64,000 bases of DNA. Origin: Nectonema munidae (lineage: Eukaryota > Nematomorpha > Nectonematoida > Nectonematidae). Location of the stretch: contig JAUIRK010000903.1 of the NCBI GenBank assembly GCA_030549495.1, positions 496,001 through 560,000 of the forward strand, given 5' to 3'. This document shows, in pieces, positions 47,087 to 59,259 of this stretch (position 1 is its first letter; every line of letters starts with the position of its first letter). A model generated the notes under the pieces. That model was not told the origin of the DNA and ran no database searches. It saw nothing but the letters and a program-made list of their open reading frames with translations. Both the position numbers and the translations under genes were made by a program.

Positions 47087-47605
47087 GGTACTTTCCTGTT
47101 ATCGCCCCACCACCCATCGCTCTTCTACCACGATAAATATTCTTGTATTGTTTTAACCTAACCTACATTAAACTTACTATCCCGGAACGACTATATTTTC
47201 CGATGAGTGGCGTGCCTATCGTACAATTAATGATGAAGGTGTTAAATGGGTGCCAAATTACCGACATCAGACAGTAAATCACAGCCGCAATTTTGTGGAT
47301 CCCAAAACCAGAGTCCATACTCAACACATTGAGCGTGTGTGGCGTTCTGCAAAGGTAAGAAACAAGAGGCAATGTGGAACTAATCGAGAGATGCTATCTG
47401 GATATTTAGCTGAGTTCCTTTGGCGTCATTCATCTTCGATTATTATATATGGTGGTAATATGTTTGATGCGATTCTTTTTGATATGGTTGAATTTTATCC
47501 ACCTACAGATTAAAAGATTTTTCACTTGTTTTTTTTTAATACATGTGTACTTTAATACATGTTTTATAACATTTTGGGGTGGTGTGGCGATAACAGGAAA
47601 GTACC
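47087..47605 (+). mobile_element. Merlin (IS1595-like) deletion derivative with both ends
   Basis: The terminal inverted repeats start GGTACTTTCCTGTTATCGCC and match over about 28 of 29 bp (47087-47115 and 47577-47605). An 8-9-bp duplication GAAAAATT / GAAAAAATT flanks it, as expected for Merlin. The inside keeps only the C-terminal third of the transposase (about 47170-47513): TTIFSDEWRAY, HQTVNHSRNFVDP, VHTQHIERVWRSAK and GYLAEFLWRH, in one open frame to TAA. The DNA-binding part and first catalytic residue are gone, so it is non-autonomous but looks young. Confidence 0.9.
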
Positions 47606-47619
47606 GAAAAAATTTTTGA

Positions 47620-48880
47620 TTGACGAACTGTAAAGTACAGGGGTGGACAAATTCAAAAGGGCCTCATTTAAGAATTTACTTCTTTAAGGACCACATAGTA
47701 AAGTGTAATAAGAAATATTTAAAATATGCAAGTCTTAATTTCCGTTTAAGTAATTTTATTCATTCAAAACTTTTAAACAAGTAAGAAAAAATTGATCATC
47801 AAAATTTTAGTTTTTAAGGTAAATTTATTTACATAAAATGTGATTTTAAAAAAAAAATTTAATTATAAAACTATTCCTTTTATAAATTTATCCAAAAAAA
47901 CAATCTCGTCAAATTACACGGCATTTACCCCCACATTTTAACGGAAATTTGATGCTTGCGTATTAGCAAAATTATAAGAAAAGATCATATACATGCAAAG
48001 TGTCCCTCCAAAGATATAAGGAGATTATTAGATAAGATAGATTTCTCAAACAATTAAAACGGAGCTAGAGCAAAGAAAAATTAAGAACCGGCATGCAATA
48101 CTCAACCATGCCGATGCAAATGAAGATAGATTTTATAAAATTTGATACCTCCAAGCATTCGTGATGAAGGCAAAAAGAGCGCTGAGGAAAGTAATGCTTG
48201 TGCTCAACCGGTATACAGGAGATAATGAGTATAGTGAAGAGGATAGTAATGATGATGAATACAGAGCAGTTGTTTCAGGGATACAGTTTATTGGATTAGA
48301 ATAGCCAATAAAATCATCACATATCCACATATTACATGCAGTTTCATTTATCATATAAAATGTAAGGTCTTCTCTTCTCTATCCGTTGAGTTGGAATGTG
48401 GCATGTATGACAATGCAAAGTTTGATCTTTCTCTTCATCATCTCTCTGCCTTACATCAACTGCCAGCTGGCGCCATAAGGTAAGTGTCATAGAGGTTGAG
48501 CACTTACTTTTGCTCCACTTTAGAAGAATTGAAAGCGAAGCAGTTGACAAAATCGACCAATCGTATTTTGAACGATGATAAATCAGTGTCAGGATCAGGA
48601 ATGACAAACACCCTTCTCTTTAAAAATGCATGCTCTTTGAGTTTGTGACCTGGATTCAATCTATAATAATTGACAAGATTTTTTATGCATCGATTGCATC
48701 TTGAATGTAGCAGGTGAAGGATAGAAATGACATAAAGATGACCATTATAAAGTTTAGGTAAATCACATAATAACTTATTCAGTTTGAGTATTCATTCTGG
48801 CTACTTTCATCCAAGAAAACAACAACTCTATATTCTCTGTGATTATTCAAATATCGGATGATGTTGCACTGGGTCATTAA
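47620..48880. other. AT-rich stretch with no recognised gene
   Basis: The short minus-strand frames at 48.1-48.6 kb show no recognisable motif. Confidence 0.35.
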
Positions 48881-48884
48881 AATT

Positions 48885-49290
48885 TCGTCGACAAAAACGA
48901 AATTACGTCGACAAAAAAACGAAATTACGTCGACAAAAAAACGAAATTACGTCGACAAAAAAACGAAATTACGTCGACAAAAAAACGAAATTACGTCGAC
49001 AAAAAAACGAAATTACGTCGACAAAAAAAACGAAATTACGTCGACAAAAAAACGAAATTACGTCGACAAAAAAAACGAAATTACGTCGACAAAAAAAACG
49101 AAATTACGTCGACAAAAAAAACGAAATTACGTCGACAAAAAAACGAAATTACGTCGACAAAAAAACGAAATTACGTCGACAAAAAAACGAAATTACGTCG
49201 ACAAAAAAAACGAAATTACGTCGACAAAAAAACGAAATTTCGTCGACAAAAACGAAATTACGTCGACAAAAAAACGAAATTTCTTCGACT
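48885..49290. repeat. 22-24-bp minisatellite with GTCGAC in each unit
   Basis: Eighteen GTCGAC sites plus one degenerate copy, unit GTCGACAAAAAAACGAAATTAC. Units differ mainly in the length of the A run (5-8). The ends are the most diverged, so it grew from the middle. The KRNYVDKK-rich open frame is a repeat artefact. Confidence 0.95.
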
Positions 49291-49299
49291 AAAAAAGGA

Positions 49300-50575
49300 A
49301 GTTTGGACGACAAACCAAAAAACTTAAAATTAACCTGCTGTTTATGTCACCAACCATAAAACTTAATATTTAAATGTTATTTAGAATATATTATACAAAT
49401 TGTTCGAGAAATCTTGTGATTCAGTCAACAATTAAAAATTTATATATAAAATATTTTTGTATAATATTAAATTTATATTTTGAATAATTTCTCTTGACAA
49501 AATTTATTTCCTTTTCATGTCAAGTGCTAACGTAAAGGTGTATTCATTCAAGATGTGTAGCTGCTACAAAATTGCAATCATCCATTGAGTTTAGGGAAGT
49601 AAAACTCAAATATACTTTCTTTTAGTTATTCTTTTGCCTTTTGATTTTACTTTCATTGTGTATACATCAATCAATCAGTATGAAGAGCAACTGGTTTAAC
49701 TGTGTGTTCTTTTTTTATACACATCACATTCTAGTATTCAAACTATGTTAAAGATCGTCTTTTTGCTAATAATTATGCAAAGATAGACAAATCTAATAAG
49801 TATGCTTCCTTATAAAAATATCCTTTGAAAATGAGTAAATTTATATCTGAGACTCTCCAATTATAACTTATGATAAAAAAACATATCAGAGACGTAATTA
49901 TGGGGCAAAGAATTGTTCTTTATAAAAAAATGAAATCGATTGATTTTTATAAAACAAATTTTCTGAACATTTTAAAATTTTACAACTATAAAATGTAGTT
50001 TTTTAAAGATTAAATGGATACCTGAAATAATAATCTTTTATCTTATATTAATAAATCTTATCTTTAATCTTATAATCTGAAAAATAACGCTTCCAAAAAT
50101 GTTTTTTTAATTTGTTTCTTTGTTAGTTATATTATTCAGTTTGTAAAGATCATGAAAAATGCTTTGGTGATACCTACCTGCATAGAAATGAGTTTTCAAT
50201 TATTTTTAAAAAACTGTAATAAACTTGAAACTTAGTAATTTTTACAAATTAAAAGACTAACTAATCAATTGATCTTACTACGTGATTAACTGCTAAATAA
50301 GTAAATAACTACTACTACCTACCGGTAGCTACCCGGTAGCTTTCAGTTGCATGTAAATCAACCAGCCTAGGTGGCTTTTGTATGGATGGCGGAACAAACA
50401 ACAAACAAACCAAAAATAACTATGAGAAAATAACTAACTAAAAAAAGTTAACTTTTGATATTGGTAATTGTGTTTTTAACAACATTTAAAAGCAAACGTT
50501 TATTTATATTATAATTTATAAAAAAAGAATTAAAGATGCATACATTTGTTTTATTTAAAATAAACAAAACAAGAA
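49300..50575. other. AT-rich stretch with no recognised gene
   Basis: Nothing coding recognised. A small palindromic run CTACCGGTAGCTACCGGTAG-like lies near 50320-50340. Confidence 0.35.
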
Positions 50576-50579
50576 ATCT

Positions 50580-53500
50580 TGGATTTGTTTTGATTGTAAA
50601 GTAAACAAAGTACAGGAAATGGTCTGCTGTTTTATTTGCAATGAATGGTTCTTCTATGCTTGCTCTAAACTTCATGATGGATTCAATGTTTTTTTTGATA
50701 AAAATTTCAACGCTGGCTTGAGATGCGTCTCTTTGAAATTTGTAAAAAACTGATCTCAGATGACTACAACTTCAAAATCTGACAAAAGTGTTATCTCAAA
50801 CCAGAAAGAAGATCAAAGTTCAGAAAATAATCGGTATGTAAAAGAAGTAGTGGAAAATATACAAAAAGAGTTAAAAAATTTTAATTCTGAATTCAATGTT
50901 TTGAAAAACTAAGTTGTGTGAAGTTGTAAGTGTGAAAACAAAACTGATTCTATAAAAAATGAAAACTCTTATTCCAATGCAGTGAAATCTAATAATAATG
51001 TTCTCTTTTAAAAATCTGATCCATTACAGAAAGACTTGATCAAAGATTGCCTTGATGGAGTAAAACTTAACTATATTAAAGAAAATTCAAAGTTACGAAA
51101 ATTTCATTGCCTGATAACCCATCCATGGAAAGAGCTGAAAAACTCCTTCGAGAAAACAATGTCAAGTTTAAAAGAAACAAAAGACTATATCCAAAAAATA
51201 AAAATAACAGTTCCAGAAGATATTGATGAGAAGTTTGTTTCTGAAGAAATAGAAAAGAAAAATGATTCAATCAAAGAAATAGTAGTAGAGGGTGGTATGT
51301 TTAATTTTTTATTTTCTTTTAAATCAAAATTTAAATATACCAAATGTGTTGTATTTAAATGCGATGCACGTATATATAACTTCGTAAAAAATTCAAGCTT
51401 TTACTTGTTTATTAAGTATAACAAATGTAAATGTTACACATATGTATCAAATGTACAATGTACGAAGTGTTTAAATTTTGGTCACTCTAGCAAATTTTGT
51501 AAAAATAATATGGTCACATGTGCATACTGTGCTTCAAAAAAAGCATGAATATAAAGATTGTACTTTTAAAGAAGATTTAAATAGGCTACTTTTCTCTAAC
51601 TTTCTTAAAAATATAAGGGAGGATACAAAACATTTTTCTTGTCCATTGGTAAATATAATATTGAATATGTAAGATCTATTACTGATTTTCATTTATAATA
51701 TAGGATATATCCATGTCTTTCATTATGAACCAAGATTTGTTTAATATTCCTCACTTTAGTGATTCTACATTTTTCGAAAACATTTATTCTTCTACTATTA
51801 CTAATTTACAAGATCCTCTAAAGTTATATAAATTTAATTTATTATCTATCAATATCCAATCACTCAATTCTAAGTATAGTTCTCTATTGGTTTTCCTGAT
51901 CTATTCTGTGCTTATAACAATGACTTTCCACATGTAATTTGCTTGCAAGAAACTTGGATTAAAAATCTTGTCAAGACTTTTAACATTGCTAGCTATTGTT
52001 TAGTTTGTCAACCTACATCGTTGAGTTCCCATTCGGGACTAGCTTTCTATGTTCATCATCACTTTAAATATTTTGCGTGTGACATACATGTCAACAGTAA
52101 GTATTTTGAAGTTTTTACTTCAAAAAGATTGTATGATAAACTTTCCTATTTTTAGTTGTAAACACTAAAGTTTTAAATTTCAGCAAAAGTGGTAGTTTTT
52201 ATTCTCAAAGGGCTAATAAAACTTGGGTGAATAATGTACTCTTAAAATTGATAAAAGAAAGAATTAAAATATTTTTGAAATTGAAAAAATCTCATAATTT
52301 TGAGTTGAAAACAAAGTATGTTGGTATCAGAAATAGGATAAAATATTTATCAAGAAAACTAAAGAATGAATATTATTACAAATACTTTTCTCAACAAACT
52401 AGACCAAAACAACTATGTAATCAAATTAATGCAGTACTTAATACCTCACCCAAGTTGAAAATTGTACTCGATTATGAAGAGAAGCTGATCAACCAACTGA
52501 GCTTTCTAGTCTCTTTAATAATGAGTTCACAAGTAATATTCACCACTCACATCAAAATGTCGATAGCTTTAATTTTTTGAATGATGTTGAACTTCAATTT
52601 GATTTTGTTAAGTTTTCTCTGCAAGATGTCTTACTAGTCCTAGATTCTTTTCAACCTAATAAAAGTACTGGCGTATATGGGATTTCAATCTACCATATCA
52701 AATTAGTGATAGACATTTTAGCAAAATTTTTTCTCATAGGTTTAAATTCTAGCCTCGAATTTTCTATTTATCCTGACGTGTTTAAGCTTAATAAAGTACA
52801 TCCAATCTCCAAAAAATGCGATAAGTTCAACATTGACAACTATAGATCTGTTTCCACAATTCCAACTCTCTCTAAAATATTTGAGATATTACTTTTCAAA
52901 CAAATTTGTTTATTCTTCACTTCAAATGGCAAACAAAATATAACTGCTGGTGTTGCCCAAGGATCCATTTTAGGCCCTATCCTTTTTTTAATATTCACTA
53001 ATGATTTGAATTATACTAACCATAATTTAAGCTATTTTAGCTTTGCAAACGATTTGACAATTAATTTGTCATTTTTTCCTTCTAAAATAAAATGCATTAA
53101 AAAATTATATAGAAAGAATCTCAAAATTTATTTGACTGGGTATCAAAAAATGGGATGATAATCAACAAAAATAGGTCAAAATTAATGCTTTTTTCAATGA
53201 ATAATCAGATAAACCTGAAAACAGATAGTTTATTTTTTGAAGTTGTAGACAATATTCAATTGTTAGGTTTAATAATTATAGATAATAAATTAACTTGGAA
53301 AAATCATATTTCATATGTGAATGCAAAGCTTTCTAGAGTGAATGGAATTTTAAAAGCTATTAGAAGTATAGTAGTAGTAGTAGTTTATTCACAAATAATG
53401 AGCAAATTTCTAAAGTTTGAAAACATATAGAGGGAAAGAAAACACATTTAAAACAAAGCAGCGTGAAAAAAAAATTGAAAAAATAAAATTCATTATTTGA

Positions 53501-54260
53501 GGGTTGTAAGATAGCCATAGACCGTTGTATATACAACCTTGAAGCCAAAGGGAAAAAACAAAATAACAGTGTATGAGTTATTTAGGGAAGTAGTGCTGAT
53601 TGATGTAGATGAAGTGAAGTCAAGGTTTACAGGAAAAACAAGAACGTTGTGAACACTTCATGGATTTATACTTGGTGAAACATATCGATTTGAATTCATT
53701 TTTGATATGTGATATGCAGCTATATTTCTGTATATTCCCAATGTTATTATTGTGAAAAGTAGCAATTTTATATGAAAAGCATTGCAAGGAGTTCGTAGCT
53801 GTAAAAGAAGGTAAGATCATCATGTTCTCAAATCTTGGTGAGGTTCTGAGTTTTTCTTTGTTGTAATGGTTAAAGTTCCTGATAATGTCTGAAGGCAGAT
53901 TATTATTCACAATTTTGTAAGTGTAAAGTAGCAGTTTCATTTGATATAGATCTTCAATTTTCAAAATATTATGGTTGTAAAAAAATAAAGAAGTGTGGTT
54001 TGATGAAGTTCACTCCCTCTCAATGTAAAAAAATTATTATATAATTCCTTTTTTCTACCATATATCAATTATTGTATATTATTATGGGGACATTGTAATC
54101 TTTTAACTTTGGAGAACTCTCAAAAAACAACTTATTTCTTGACTCCAACATATTAAAAATTAATGACCTACATAAATATGATTTGGCTATGTTTATATTT
54201 AAACATTTTAATGCTTATCAGTCCTTGAGGAAATATTTGCAAACTACTTGCTATTCAACC
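50580..54260 (+). pseudogene. CR1/Jockey-group LINE, two ORFs, degenerate
   Basis: ORF1 begins with a PHD-like finger (CCFICNEWFFYACSKL, about 50.63 kb), continues through a Lys-rich part and ends with a zinc knuckle QCTKCLNFGHSSKFCKNN and TCAYC (51.45-51.53 kb). ORF2 has an endonuclease N-terminal part (LLSINIQSLNSKYSSLL, then HVICLQETWIKN at 51.84-51.96 kb) whose C-terminal half is deleted. Its reverse transcriptase (52.57-53.37 kb) has NKSTGVYGI, YRSVSTIPTLSKIFE and GVAQGSILGPILFLIFTNDL; the catalytic box is FAND in place of F/YADD. The thumb part resumes at 54.0 kb (LPLNVKKLLYNSFFLPYINY) after a nested LINE. Frameshifts and stops make it inactive. Confidence 0.8.
53368..54004 (-). mobile_element. 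5'-truncated LINE inserted in reverse into the CR1-like LINE
   Basis: The minus strand encodes a LINE C-terminal domain (ILKIEDLYQMKLLLYTYKIV at about 53.96 kb to CSCKP-like end at 53620), then a 3' UTR, GTGAATAAAC and a (CTA)n tail ending at 53368. The short direct repeat GAAGT (53363-53367, 54005-54009) flanks it, and the host LINE frame continues across. The tail shows the 3' end and orientation; the 5' part was lost at insertion. It is closely related to its host element. Confidence 0.82.
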
Positions 54261-54264
54261 CACA

Positions 54265-55435
54265 AATAATATACCTTATATATAATGTTTTATTAAATGC
54301 ATGGATTAGATAGAAAAAGCAAGCGATAAAAAAATTAGTGGAAGATATTTTTTAATTTTTTTGTTTAAAATCTTAAGAGAAAACATGACAGAAAAGAAAA
54401 TATTTCAAACTATAATTATCGTAAGTAAAAACATGAAAAAAATGCTCAAGTAAAAGGGTGCAATAACAAACGTGTGACTCTCTGTCAAATTTATTAACAA
54501 ATAACATTTCTGCATACTTGAAAAAATATTAAATTCTTCTGGAGAATTTTGCCGTTTTTTTAACTCAATAATCGTGATTATAACTGATAAACCTAATTAT
54601 TTTTAATAATAGCATTAGTCTTTTTCTGCAGCATGTGTTTCATAAGTCCTTGAAATCATAAAAATAGCAATAATAACTATATTTAAATGGAAATCTGAAA
54701 TAGTTATATATATTCTTTAAGTTCATGGCTTGTTATTCTATACAAGAGTTATTAAAAAAAGTAAGATGACTAAAATGAGTACAAAAGTGTGTATAGACGG
54801 AGATTAATATTTTTTTGATAAAAAAATTAAAAATAGCTTTCACCTTACGTATTCAACAATTTCTTTATTATGAACCAGACATGCTTTATTTCGGAGTCTT
54901 TAATGTGTGTTTTCTAGCTTTAAATACATAACAGTTTGTGTTAATCTCTGTTGTGATGTTAGTATGATTTATTAAGCCTTTGGTTTTGATCTTTTTTTAC
55001 TATAAGAAAAATTCTTTTACACTGAGTTTTTAGTTTGGAAGAAATTTTTATAAAATAATTTATTTATTGTTTAAACAAGAAGAAAAATGATTTTTTACAA
55101 TTTTTTAAAATTCAGATTTGACTAAAATATTTATCCCGAAATTGGAAATCGGGTTGAGTTCCAATCAGTATAATCCTGACAAAATCTTGATAGTTGGCAT
55201 GTATGCGGTAGACAACACTAGAATAACAAATATTATTTGTAAAATATATGAAAACTAATAAAAATAAAATGTTAAAAAAATGTGTTTTAAAAATTCCCCA
55301 TCTTTATTTTAAAAAATTTGTAAATGTAGTCCGAGTGTGTGTTAAAAAATTTGGTCTTCGCTCCCGAGGTCTGATAAATTACAGTTTAGACCGCACTTCT
55401 CACTTGCTTGCACCGGTTACAAATATTAACCTGCT
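54265..55435. other. AT-rich stretch with no recognised gene
   Basis: It separates the two large LINEs. No repeat end or open frame of interest was seen. The last part (about 55.38-55.44 kb) is probably the 3' UTR of the minus-strand LINE. Confidence 0.35.
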
Positions 55436-55439
55436 AACT

Positions 55440-58400
55440 GTCTTCTTCTTTTTTGTCTACACATTCTCCAAGTTGGGGTCGGTGGCTAAGTACCGCTGTT
55501 CCCACATCTCTCTGTTAAGAGCCTCTTCTTCGTTTAGTCCAAGCTTTTGCAGCCGCTCCTTCAGCATCCCTCCATCTCTTTCGTTGTCTGGTTCTGCTTC
55601 TATTTCCAAAGCTTGGTGCACCGCATCCTCTTGCTTCTTTCTTAAAACATGCCCGTACCACCGCAAGTTACTATGTTCCGCTACAGCTAACACACTTACC
55701 TCTATGCCAATCTTTCTTCTAATCTCTTCGTTTCTTATTTTATCTTTTAAAGTTGTTCCCAACATTTTTATCAGCATCTTCATTTCTGTCGTCATTAATT
55801 TTCTATCTTCTTTTTTCCTTAAGCTCCAGCATTCGCATCCATAAGTTAGCACCGGTCGAACAATTGTAGTGTAAATCTTCACTTTTAGTTTCATCGCCAT
55901 TCTTTTATCGCTGAGGATCGCCTTAACCTCTTTTCATTTCAGCCAGCTAGCATTCACTCTTGCTTGGACGACATTTTTACAGCTTCCGCTATCCATAATT
56001 TGCTCTCCCAAGTATTTAAAAATTTTTCCTGCTTCAGCTCATTCCCGTACCTATCTTTCACATGCGTTACAATATCCTCACTTTTGCTACATACCATTGT
56101 TTCTGTCTTTCCTGAATTCATCTTCAATCCATATTTCTCTAAACTCTATTGCCATTTTATGATTCTCTTCTGTAATTCTTCTTCGTTATCTGCTAACATT
56201 GCTAAGTCATCAGCGAATAAAAGCTCCCAAAGTTCTTCTTTTCTTAAATGTTTTGAGAGCTCATCAATAACCAACACAAACAACAATGGACTCAATGCCG
56301 AAACTTGATGCAACCCTATTTTCACTTCAAAGTCCCTCAAAATTCCTTCCGCCGTTTTAATAGATGTTATTGAGGTATACATTTCTTTAATCAATCTCAC
56401 CAGTTTTTCGATTACTCCCTTCTTACTCAAGCACTAATAAGCTACTTCCATATGAATTGTATCATATGCATTCTCTAAATCCACAAAAAAGTGATGAATT
56501 TCGTCAATTTTCTTTTCTATTAATTGTCTCGTGATAAAAATCGCTTCTATTGCGCATTTTCCAGGCATAAATCCAAACTGTTTTTCATCTATTTTTATCA
56601 CCGAACGGGTTCGCTTGTCTATAATACTTTCTAGAACTTTGAGTCCATGCTTCAGTAACTTCACTCTACGATAACTACCACGTTGCAAGATGTCTCCTTT
56701 CTTTTTCCAATAGGGCACTCGTAGGCTCCAGTCTTCAGGTATTTTTTCTTTTGTCCAAATTCTTTTCAGCAAGTCTACCATCCATGATAAAGTTTTATGT
56801 CCTGTTTTAATCATATCAATACTAACCTCAGTAAGCCCAAGTGCTTTATAATTCTTCATCTTTCTGATTTGCTGCAATACGTCATCTTCATCTATTATTA
56901 TCTTTTCTGGTTCTTCAAAGCTACATCTAACTCTTTTTTTTCTATTTTTCTTAACTCCTTCTACCTCAAAGATTATTTTTCCTTCTTTATCTTTAATAAT
57001 ATTGACATTTCCAATCTCCTCCACTTCTTTCTCCCTTGCTTTTGCAATCCTATATATCTGGTTTTCTCCTCTCTTTGTATTTAAATCATCATAGAGTTTT
57101 TTGATCCCTTGATTTTTTGCAATCGCAATAAACCTTTTGGCTTCTTTCTTCTTTGCTACTACATACGCTTCCTTGTCTTTTTCAAGTTCTTTTTTGCCAC
57201 TTCTTAAAAGCCTTTTTTTCTATACCTTTCTCAAATCTTCTTTCCACCACCATGTTTCTTTTTGCTTGAATCCTCTACTCTAGAGTCTAGACTTATTGCA
57301 TTCCAAGACTTTTTCACTCACTGATATCAAACTCATCTTTATCTTACGTTACCCCACATTTCTTCTACATCCTCGCTCCTTTTTCCTTGTGCACCTACCT
57401 TTTTTATAGCTTTCATAAATTTAAATCTTATTCCAGTTTCCCTCAATTTCTAAATCTTCAATTTCTTGTCTTTTTGAATGTTTTCTTCATATGTTTTGTT
57501 TCTATAGCAGTCAAGTAGAAGCAATTTGTGTTGCTGACAATTTCACTTCCAGGAATAGCCTTACAATCTTTAAAATTTTTTGCATCTTTTTATCTCACCA
57601 AGATAAAGTCTATTTGACTTTTCTTACCACCACTTGTGCATGTAATCAGATGATCTATCTTCTTTCTGTATTTTGTGTTGCACACTGTTAATTCATTTCT
57701 CTCAGCCATTTGTAAAATTCTTTCACCATCTTCATTCCTTTTTCCATACCCATGTCCTCAGTGTTGGATATACCAAGTACGGGACCTGTAGCAGATCGAT
57801 TAAATTTACAAATGATACTCAGGAAGTAAAAAAATTTTTAATAAAATTGATCTAGATTCTACAAAAAAGATAAAAACCACAAAATTCAAGAGCAAAAATT
57901 TATTTTAAGGAGAAAATATAAAAAAAGAATTGAAGAAAACTTAAATATATTACAAAAAGTCAAAAAAAATATTTTTTCAACTAAGCGCGGGGCCTGTAAT
58001 GGCTGCTACATCTGCTACTATGTTAATCCGGGTCTGCATGTCCTCCATGTATTTCTTTGAAGCCATCACAATTTTCTCCAACGTGCCATTCAAATCACCT
58101 CCAATTAACAATGCTTCATCTTCTTTTACTTGCTCAATCATTTCTTCTAAACTAACCATGAAATTTTCTTTTTCTTCATCCTTGTATCCATTCTGTGGTG
58201 CGTATGCGGAAGGTTTACTAGCTTATCTTCTTATGCCAGCTTGACTCGAATTAATCTATCTCCTTTTCTTTTCACTTCGATTACCTTGTTCTTATAATCC
58301 CTACTCCATTCTTTTTGTTCGAGCTACCACTGTAAATAATTTTATATCCTTCCCACATTTCCTTAGCAGCATTACCTCCCCATCTTCTTTCCTGCACACA

Positions 58401-59040
58401 CATTACTTCAATACTTCTCTTCTTCATTTCTTCTATCAACTCTAAAGCCTTACCTGTCATCGATCCTACATTCCATGTCGCAAACGTCCAGTCTTTTTCT
58501 CTTCTCCCACACATTTTCCCAACATTCTTTTTGACGTAGGCAGTTGGACACGCCATTTGGAGTACTTTGGGCTGTACCCCGATCTTTGTTTGTATAGAAT
58601 ATAGATCATAGCATTGTTTAAAAAGAACTGTTTTTTATAGTGGGATGCCCTTCCTGGCGCGAACCATTTTGTTTTCGGGTTTGGAAACATTTAGCCTTTG
58701 TGCCTTTCTTTGAGCTCAACTCCAAGGCAGGGCCATTTGTGATCATAGTTGTTTTCTCCTAGAACATTTGCCTTTCAGGGCTAACGAGCATGCTCTACCC
58801 GAAGCTGTAAGTTAAAGCGCCTACTATTCGATTTTCACCTCTAGATCATTTAGTTAAAAACAACTCCGCTACGAGAAGGCAGATCTAAAGATTTACTGCT
58901 TGAGGCTTTTTGAGACGTTTGCCTTTTGAGACATTTCTAGGACAAAAGGAGCTTATCCCTATTCCCAGCGTTTGCAGCATCTGGGGTAATATCTTCAAAG
59001 AAATAGATTAAAACCCAAAGCCTACCCCACAGAGTACGTC
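55440..59040 (-). pseudogene. RTE-like LINE, near full length, degenerate
   Basis: Minus strand. Endonuclease: TFATWNVGSMTGKALELI and VMCVQERRWGG (58.5 kb), LLIGGDLNG (58.1 kb), KSQIDFILV and KDCKAIPGSEIV (57.5-57.6 kb). Reverse transcriptase: NYKALGLTEVSIDMIK, HFFVDLENAYDTIH (56.5 kb), KIGLHQVSALSPLLF and LLFADDLAML (56.2 kb). C-terminal part YTTIVRPVLTYGCECWSL and LRWYGHVLRK, ending at 55457. The FADD catalytic pair is kept. Frames are broken in several places and a block of about 200 bp is inserted in the endonuclease. The less AT-rich 58.56-59.04 kb, with GGATGCCCTTCCTGGCGCG, is taken as 5' UTR. Confidence 0.85.
57773..57998. repeat. About 190-bp insert in the LINE between imperfect direct repeats
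   Basis: CCAAGTACGGGACCTGTA (57773-57790) and CTAAGCGCGGGGCCTGTA (57981-57998) flank AT-rich DNA unlike the LINE. The endonuclease reading stops at one copy and resumes at the other, so this is an insertion with a diverged duplication. It carries no visible terminal repeats. Confidence 0.55.
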
Positions 59041-59255
59041 ACCGTGCTTATGTTAATTGTAATACCCTAACTTTCTCATCGATTTTCCCTGATCAATCTC
59101 TTCTTGTACTTGACCGGAAACTTCTCAACAAACTAAACTTGGATTGTTTGCTGAAATTTATTAGCTTAGTAGATTTTGTCTTTTTTTATGCGATATATAG
59201 AGCCTCCGCCTTTCCTTTATCGCTTAATAAAATATGTTATGTTATGTTATATATA
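59041..59255 (+). mobile_element. Possible 3' end of a LINE with (ATGTT)n tail
   Basis: Sequence ending TCGCTTAATAAAATATGTTATGTTATGTTAT looks like a LINE 3' UTR: a poly(A) signal followed by a pentamer tail. No coding part is recognisable. Confidence 0.4.
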
Positions 59256-59259
59256 GAAT

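Noticed and set aside
48858-49292. 144-residue open frame of repeated KRNYVDKKNEITSTKK type
   Set aside because: It follows the minisatellite exactly, changes phase with A-run length and has no other support as a protein.
55248-55844. 198-residue plus-strand open frame rich in Ser and Phe
   Set aside because: It is antisense to the C-terminal part of the RTE-like LINE.
57653-57855. Small plus-strand frame near the LINE insert
   Set aside because: It is antisense to the endonuclease and crosses the insertion junction.
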